From an uncultured Oscillospiraceae bacterium (lineage in GTDB: Bacteria > Bacillota > Clostridia > Oscillospirales > Acutalibacteraceae), in assembly GCA_900555705.1 (NCBI GenBank), contig USLV01000019.1:1-11366 (forward strand): a DNA stretch of 11,366 nucleotides. The letters are read 5' to 3'. The notes beneath the pieces are model-generated. The model searched no databases and was not told the DNA's origin. It was given only the letters and a program-made list of their open reading frames with translations. Position numbers and translations under genes: made by a program. Of this stretch, positions 7,401 through 11,366 are shown in pieces (position 1 is the first letter of the stretch; each line of letters starts with the position of its first letter).

Positions 7401-7698
7401 TCGCCTCGATCTTCATATCCACAACATGGCCATCCGCCGTTTCTTCAAGGCCGAGAGCCCTGGCGATCATACTGTTGTTGACAGTGGCCCGGCGAGTGCC
7501 ACCATTACCGAACTGGTAGGCGACCTTGCCGTCAAAGTCCGTGGTATGCGGCACACCGTCCTGTGTCTCCGCATAGCCGAAGCCTCCCTCCAAAGGAAGG
7601 ACCTCCGGATCCTCCGCGCCTGTCAGCAGGGCAATACCGCTCATCGCAGCAATGACCATCGCCACAGACAGACACAGAGCCAACAATTTTTTGCTCAT
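4498..7698 (-). CDS. Large cell-surface multi-module beta-sandwich protein with PDPTETE linker and C-terminal membrane anchor
   Basis: 1066 residues from ATG 7698-7696. The N-terminus, MSKKLLALCLSVAMVIAAMS and following, is a signal peptide. Five beta-rich modules follow, at about 40-202, 212-375, 390-553, 563-712 and 720-877. They resemble carbohydrate-binding or jelly-roll domains, but I cannot assign a named family. Modules 1 and 2 are internal duplicates: both end in a (M/F)YI-x-G strand, then L-x-DG and WGE (178-202 and 350-375). Module 5 contains GLTNGWNKIQIPV and VGLDDIVLTP, common in glycan-binding sandwiches. A helical FIVAR-like segment (886-948) precedes a Pro/Thr/Glu linker (950-1025) with four PDPTETE copies. 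Then comes a hydrophobic span (1039-1060) and a KKKEQK tail. The ETGE just before the span is not a canonical LPxTG sortase signal, so anchoring may be by the membrane span alone. No catalytic motif or cohesin was recognised. It probably holds glycan substrate at the cell surface for the neighbouring enzymes; that role is inferred from context. Confidence 0.8.
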   Translation of the reverse strand: MSKKLLALCLSVAMVIAAMSGIALLTGAEDPEVLPLEGGFGYAETQDGVPHTTDFDGKVAYQFGNGGTRRATVNNSMIARALGLEETADGHVVDMKIEAMIYWKQNANNGDRWFQFKTLKQDGSTVETANGNGVEELPQVAGVPGRWVVYTSERTDACIGKAGKDEVDVTTSLPNDSMYIAGMKYTVTLEDGTTKACQWGEVTYPDYSNLSLPEFSWRHDNTQLMQYDGRDVYSIAGGDFSYNQGRLAKWMGLTSNDVVDVTVSFSYFWAKGTDDGDPENGNPNDDLMRLETVGKDGNPTPERGAVKLMDAGLKAGEWKTYTVTRAEQVLGVDGKDDWYLGFEIADGGAFYICGLSFSAKLADGSVRTASWGELVEDTTPDEPDPVDERYTLTGATTTIDLEDNTNGEIVEIDDQYAWKMGGKDNTWFGIGDADGILADSKKVTYEVEVMFDTTNLNDRFFFCFGDEEGWHGVNDKTEDPYFNGFAAHGNWKPTPKVGEWGVCTMTTDKFDPTKVDGDMIAKIGNWVVDGSLYIRSLKAYDTEDPTKVVSIEFAKKDAPAPENALTFAPNEDVTLNADGAYVFPGDWKTLTLVNNTSVIAAGEKELTVEVQYTLDAPATADATFPNELFMIAKGEGSENESSYNPGTVEGAVRDGKTLNSYTLKITANYGTDNLFFKYGNGTKLNLSYAKIYATDAPEQYLEFGEKKGGSEEPPVPEKMPILVVDDMDDAAKYGGNVTLDKTNKKQGVGAIMNSSANNWAGIQANDNSLNVDFSKLPENWLDTYYVEAWLYVSDVTAITPGSCLELSEVQDEIELQYELASLQGLTNGWNKIQIPVKNMGDSAGQVKTIKKMRLFCVNLTKDLTVGLDDIVLTPYAGAANTSDYGKQETAKLADAVAEAEKADTSKWTTDQKATLKAAIDAAKAINGDEATVRDVLVAAEALAEALKVTTPTDPTKPDPTETEPDPTETEPDPTETEPDPTETEPDPTEKPIETKPEPTDDPVETDPSNEETEPSNEEPAETVAPTTEALPGETETGEASAVLPVALLAVAAAAVSAVVLKKKEQK
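4736..4840 (-). repeat. 21-bp tandem repeat encoding the PDPTETE linker
   Basis: Units beginning GTCGGATCCGG (plus strand) recur every 21 bases at 4736, 4757, 4778, 4799 and 4820, the last one degenerate. Variation is mostly at third codon positions. Each unit encodes one copy of a seven-residue acidic Pro/Thr/Glu repeat in the wall-spanning linker of the surface protein. Copy number in such repeats often varies between strains and can be collapsed by short-read assembly. Confidence 0.85.
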
Positions 7699-7711
7699 AG
7701 GGGGTTTTCAT

Positions 7712-7718
7712 CCTTTCT
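7712..7718 (-). promoter_or_regulatory. Ribosome binding site of the surface-protein gene
   Basis: AGAAAGG on the minus strand, 13 bases before the ATG at 7698-7696. An overlapping out-of-frame ATG immediately after this site is too close to be used. The downstream ATG is supported by the clean signal peptide that follows. Confidence 0.65.
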
Positions 7719-7789
7719 GAAATAAATTTACCGACGTTCACGTGCACTCTTCAATTGGAACTACACGGTACACACGAACAATTCTGTAC

Positions 7790-7825
7790 GCTCTTCAGTA
7801 TACTACGATTGAACCGTCTTGTCAA
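7790..7825 (-). promoter_or_regulatory. Near-consensus sigma-70 promoter of the surface-protein gene
   Basis: On the minus strand a perfect -35 box TTGACA (7825-7820) is followed after exactly 17 bases by TATACT (7802-7797), five of six matches to the -10 consensus. Transcription would begin near 7790, giving a leader of about 90 bases before the ATG. This is the strongest promoter in the window and predicts high or housekeeping-sigma-driven expression. No operator overlapping it was recognised. Confidence 0.82.
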
Positions 7826-7922
7826 TGCAAGTTGAAACAAAAAGGCAAAACTCATAAATACTCACGGCCTTTTTTTGGTAAAATGCTCATAATATTTTCA
7901 AAGCTGCCATATATAGTACCAC

Positions 7923-7957
7923 AGCAAACAGGCGCGGATAATCCGCGCCTGTTTGCT
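7923..7957 (-). terminator. Perfect 16-bp hairpin just after the GH2 stop, probable terminator
   Basis: AGCAAACAGGCGCGGA (7923-7938) and its exact complement (7942-7957) enclose a three-base loop, and the stem starts six bases past the GH2 stop codon (7966-7964). In minus-strand RNA the far arm ends CUGUUUGCU with no long U-run outside the stem. It most likely terminates or protects the GH2 transcript. Confidence 0.65.
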
Positions 7958-7963
7958 CCGACG

Positions 7964-10590
7964 TCAACTGCTCACCGGACCATTGAGCAGCAAATCATGA
8001 AAGTTCGGGCCATCGTCCGCGATTTCCCGCACCGGTTCCAGCGCCGCCCCCATATTTTCGAGCAACCGATGATAAAACGCGAGATGTTCAGGGGAATCCG
8101 GCTCCATCCGCACCGTCGTCACCGCGACGGTGCCACTGCCAATCGGCAGCGAAATGAGCGCAGCTCCCGGCTGCTTTTCGAGATGCTCATACAGCACAAC
8201 CCCGCCGCATTTGGCATTTTCCGGCACATTGTTAAACAGCGACCAGTCGACGTTTGCCGCCTCCAGCAGCACCCGACCGCGTGTCGCCAGCTCGCCGGTC
8301 ATACCATGATCCATAATCGCCTTCTGCACCCGGCCTTCGGCAAAATACAGCGCCTCGAGCCCGAGGGAATCCACCCACGGATCCGCCTCTCCCCGCACCA
8401 GCATGGTCGCCTGGCGATCGGCCAGCTCCACTTGATAGGGAAGCCATCCGTTCGCCCTCGCCGCTGAGGCTGCATCCGGGATCAACACCAGCACAGAACC
8501 GCCCGCCGCCGTCACAGCAGCCAACGTCTCTCCCGCCGATTCGCCGCAACTGCCCGCGTCGATGATTGCCAGCTCACCGTCCAGAGAAAAGCGTGCACCC
8601 GCCATGCCAAGCGCCCGATAGGCTGCCGAGTCCGGACTTCCGACAAAACGGAGCGACAGCGGCCGCTCATAAACCGGCGGTTCCGGTCTGGCCGGGATTT
8701 TCACCCGCCATTTGTCGTCCAGCGCGGGGTCATACCGCAGTGCATCCCGCATGGCCTCCGCCATACCGAGCGGCCGGTATTCCGGCAGCGCCGGATCGAA
8801 ACCGGGATTCAGCGTCCCGACATAGGGTGGAATCCGCTCGATATACATGCCCGGCCTTCCCTCCTCGAAATCCGGGAAGAACACACCGTCCTCGAAGGTC
8901 GGCAGCCGGGAAAAATCGTCGTAACCATAGGGCAAATGCTCGAGTCCGAACCACATCAGCTCACTCGGCGAGAAATAGATCAATCGGTTGTCGAAATGTC
9001 GAAGCTGGTTGTAGAGATCGATACCGAGCGCCTGATTACGACCCGCATAACTCTCAAAAGCGCGCTCGCCGTTGAAGATCGCCAGCTGCTCGGGACGGGC
9101 ATAATAGGTGCCGCCGTTTTCACCGACCACCATCGGCTTGGTCACGTCCGCGGGCAGGTCGCAAATCCCGTGGCCATAGTGCTTACTCCAGACCGGCAAC
9201 GTCCCACGCAGATCTTCATCGCCGTCGCAGGTCACAAATTCCCGCGTCACGTCCAGCCGCCGCGTCCGGTTGCCGAGCTCAAACAGCTTCGCATAGGCCG
9301 CCGCCTCGTCCCGCTTCGCGGCCTCATCATAGAGAAAAATGGCAAACAGCTCGTTGCCGAAGCTCCAGCCAAACACACTCGGGCGGTTGCGGTCGCGGAG
9401 AATCAGGCCATCGTAATGGGCGGCATAGCGTTCCCAGGCCACGTCGTCCTCGAAGTTCAGGGTCAGGCAGCTTCCGAAAATTGCGGTTTCATCCAGCACC
9501 GCTATGCCCATCTCGTCGGCCACATCCAGAAATACCCGCGGATGAATCTGTGCATGCAGCCGCACGGCGTTGCCTCCGACGCTTTTGATCAGCCCGTACC
9601 AGCTCCGAATGAACCGGCGGGAAAACATAAAGGGCCCGAAAGGATGACAGATATCGCCGACGAGATGGATTTCTGCGCCGTTCAAATAGAGCTTTTGCCC
9701 CCGCAGGTGATACTGCCGCCAACCGAAACGGGTCGATTTCCGGTCGGCAATATCCGTCGCTGTGAGCGCCAGCTCGACGGTATACAGATGCGGCGTCTCC
9801 GGCGACCAGCAGGCGAGCCGTCCCGCGACTGTTTCCGTGCAGGTAATGGTGGCGGTGCTGTGCGGACCGAGCAACAGCGTCCGATCCGTCAGCGCCATCA
9901 CCGATTTCCCGCTCCGGGAGGCCGGAACGGCGTCAATCGAACAGTCGATCCAGGGGCAAACCTCGCCGCCGAGCTGCACGGTCTGCGGCCGGTCGGTGTC
10001 GTTGCGGATGGTGACATCCAGTTCGAGGGTATCGCTGTCCAGCAGCGGTTTGACATAGACGTCCTCAATCGACACCGACGGCACTGCCAACAGATAGACA
10101 TCCTGCCAGATACCTGCCAGATCCTGCGTATTGGAACCATGGGCATACGGAGTGCGCATGTTTTTATAGGTCGCGCTCTGATGATTATACAGCCGGAGAT
10201 GGCGGACGCCAACCAGCAACTCATTTTCCCCTTCATGCAGGACATCGGTCACATCGCAGTCGAATGGCAGATAGCCGTCAAAATGCTCGCCGACCTGTTC
10301 GCCGTTGACATAGACATCTGCATGTCCCATGACCGCCTCAAAATGCAGCAGGATCCGCATGCCCGCCCAATCATCGGGCACCGTAAAACTGCGGCGCAGC
10401 CAGCCCATCTCCGCATGATCCCATTCAGCGGGATAACTCGGGTAATAGAGCGAATCCGGCCGATAGCGCATCTCCTCGCGCGAACGGTCGACCCGTCCGT
10501 TGCCCCAGATGTTGCCGTTCCAGGGCGAGGGGATGCGGATCGGCGTATTGCTCCAGTCCGTCTCCTGCGGCAGCGGCAGCGCCGGCGGCT
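7964..10590 (-). CDS. GH2 family beta-glycosidase, N-terminus lost at a chimeric join
   Basis: About 875 residues of genuine sequence. The order of domains is typical of GH2. First comes a sugar-binding jelly roll (WNGNIWG, GWLRRSF, VYVNGEQVGEHFDGYLPF, AGIWQDVYL). It is followed by an Ig-like domain and then a TIM barrel (NAVRLHAQIHPRVFLDVADE, LRDRNRPSVFGWSFGNEL). The Glu of GNEL (codon 9352-9350) is the expected acid/base. The Glu of VVGENGG (codon 9121-9119), 77 residues on, is the expected nucleophile. The last 250 or so residues form an extra alpha/beta region resembling a glutamine-amidotransferase-like fold (LDGELAIIDAGS, GGSVLVLIPDAASA). The frame stays open to an ATG at 10642, but beyond about 10590 the DNA is PBP1A coding sequence on the other strand. 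The true start and any signal peptide are therefore unknown. Activity could be beta-mannosidase, beta-galactosidase or another exo-beta-glycosidase. The neighbouring GH130 makes a mannoside role attractive but unproven. Confidence 0.87.
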
Positions 10591-11366
10591 CGACCATCAC
10601 GCAGCAGGTTGCCCGCAACTTCTTCCTCTCGTCCGAGCGCACCTACACCCGCAAGCTCTACGAGATCGCGATGTCCTTCAAGATCGAAAAAACGCTTACG
10701 AAGGACCAGATCCTCGAGATCTACATGAACCAGATCTATCTGGGTCAGCGCGCCTACGGCTTCCAGAGCGCCGCACGAACCTACTTCGGCCGCTCGCTCG
10801 ACCAGATCTCGATCGGCGAGGCCGCCACGCTCGCGGGTCTTCCCGTCGCGCCTTCGGCCTACAACCCGATCGTCAATCCGACGCGCGCCACCATGCGCAA
10901 GAACTACGTGCTCGGACGCATGCGCGATCTCGGCTACATCGACGAACTCACCTATGAGACCGAGAAGGCCCAGCCGATGCAGCCCCGCCGCGTCGCCACG
11001 CAGCAGGAAATCGTGACCTCCAACATGAGCGAGGAGTTCGTCACCGCCAAGTACGCGGCCGAGCTTGCCCGCATGCTCGTCTACGACGTGTTCAAGGAGG
11101 AGACCTACTCGCGCGGCCTCAACGTCTACACGACGATCGACATGGGCGCCCAGAAGACGGCCGTCGACGCCGTCCGACGCCAGCTCATCTCGTATGACCG
11201 CAAGTACGGCTACCGCGGTCCCGAGTCCTACATCGACCTCGGCCCCGCCGACAAGCACGCCGAGAACATCCGCGCCGCGATCGCCAAGACGACCGCCTCT
11301 CCCTTCATGGTCGCCGCCGTCGTCACCGAAGCCGATCCCAAGGTCATCAAGGCCGCCCTGTCGGCC
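10584..11366 (+). CDS. mrcA: Penicillin-binding protein 1A fragment (GT51 glycosyltransferase, both ends missing), from a different organism
   Basis: A frame of about 261 codons is open to the window edge. It encodes the second half of a GT51 peptidoglycan glycosyltransferase domain: GGSTITQQVARNFFL, RKLYEIAMSFKIE, DQILEIYMNQIYLGQRAYGF, AARTYFGRSL and EAATLAGLPVAPSAYNP. After it comes the linker to the transpeptidase half, RGLNVYTTIDMGAQKTAVDA, and a YDRKYGYRGPE segment typical of proteobacterial, especially betaproteobacterial, PBP1A. The enzyme polymerises and cross-links peptidoglycan at the inner membrane. The membrane anchor, the first catalytic glutamate motif and the whole transpeptidase domain are absent, as the gene is cut on the left by the join and on the right by the window edge. 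Strand, codon use and taxonomic style all differ from the neighbouring GH2 gene. A gut Sutterella-like source would fit, but I cannot confirm the genus. Confidence 0.9.

Noticed and set aside
4498..7698. Surface protein as a cohesin-bearing scaffoldin for the neighbouring dockerin
   Set aside because: I looked for cohesin-like modules and saw none of their usual sequence features. The modules look like carbohydrate-binding sandwiches instead.
4966..7725. Plus-strand open frame of about 919 codons opposite the surface-protein gene
   Set aside because: Same shadow effect. The minus strand carries the signal peptide, duplicated modules, linker and anchor, with a good promoter and ribosome binding site.
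10592..10642. GH2 start at the ATG of 10642, giving an 892-residue protein
   Set aside because: Those bases encode PBP1A (TITQQVARNFF) on the plus strand. The N-terminal residues in the GH2 frame are an artifact of the join.
8936..10957. Plus-strand frame spanning the GH2 gene and running past the right join
   Set aside because: It is out of frame with the PBP1A reading and antisense to GH2. It crosses a chimeric join, so it cannot be a natural gene.

Overview
The window is a metagenome-style contig whose two ends do not belong to its middle. Bases 1-26 are Nextera transposase adapter. Bases 27 to about 168 are a scrap of an oligopeptide ABC transporter ATPase gene (OppF/DppF type). From about 10,584 to the right edge the + strand reads as a truncated betaproteobacterial-type penicillin-binding protein 1A. 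Between these lies about 10.4 kb of coherent sequence with four genes, all on the minus strand. I judge both joins to be assembly or library chimeras rather than biology.

The middle part looks like a fairly GC-rich Clostridia (Oscillospirales/Ruminococcaceae-like) gut or rumen bacterium. The reasons are a type I dockerin, Gram-positive signal peptides, AGAAAGG-type ribosome binding sites, a Pro/Thr/Glu wall-spanning linker with a C-terminal membrane anchor, and simple hairpins after genes. The PBP1A piece instead has the GC-rich proteobacterial style (YDRKYGYRGPE region), so at least two organisms are mixed.

In transcription order (right to left) the middle holds: a GH2 beta-glycosidase missing its N-terminus (10590-7964); a 16-bp perfect hairpin; a near-consensus sigma-70 promoter; a large surface-anchored multi-module beta-sandwich protein (7698-4498); a strong hairpin; a secreted GH99/GH71-like glycosidase with FIVAR-like and dockerin modules (4155-1267); a clear rho-independent terminator; a promoter; and a GH130 mannoside phosphorylase cut off before its C-terminus by the left join (1037 to about 168).

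Together the genes suggest a glycan-degradation locus. The secreted dockerin enzyme would cut polymer outside the cell, and the surface protein would bind substrate. GH2 would trim oligosaccharides and GH130 would phosphorolyse beta-mannosides in the cytoplasm. The mannoside theme is an inference from GH130 plus the GH99-like fold. Separate terminators and promoters argue for individually transcribed genes rather than one operon. I see no tRNA, rRNA, CRISPR, insertion sequence or phage gene, and no convincing new biological system. The points most worth following are the two chimeric joins, the modular surface protein and the dockerin enzyme.
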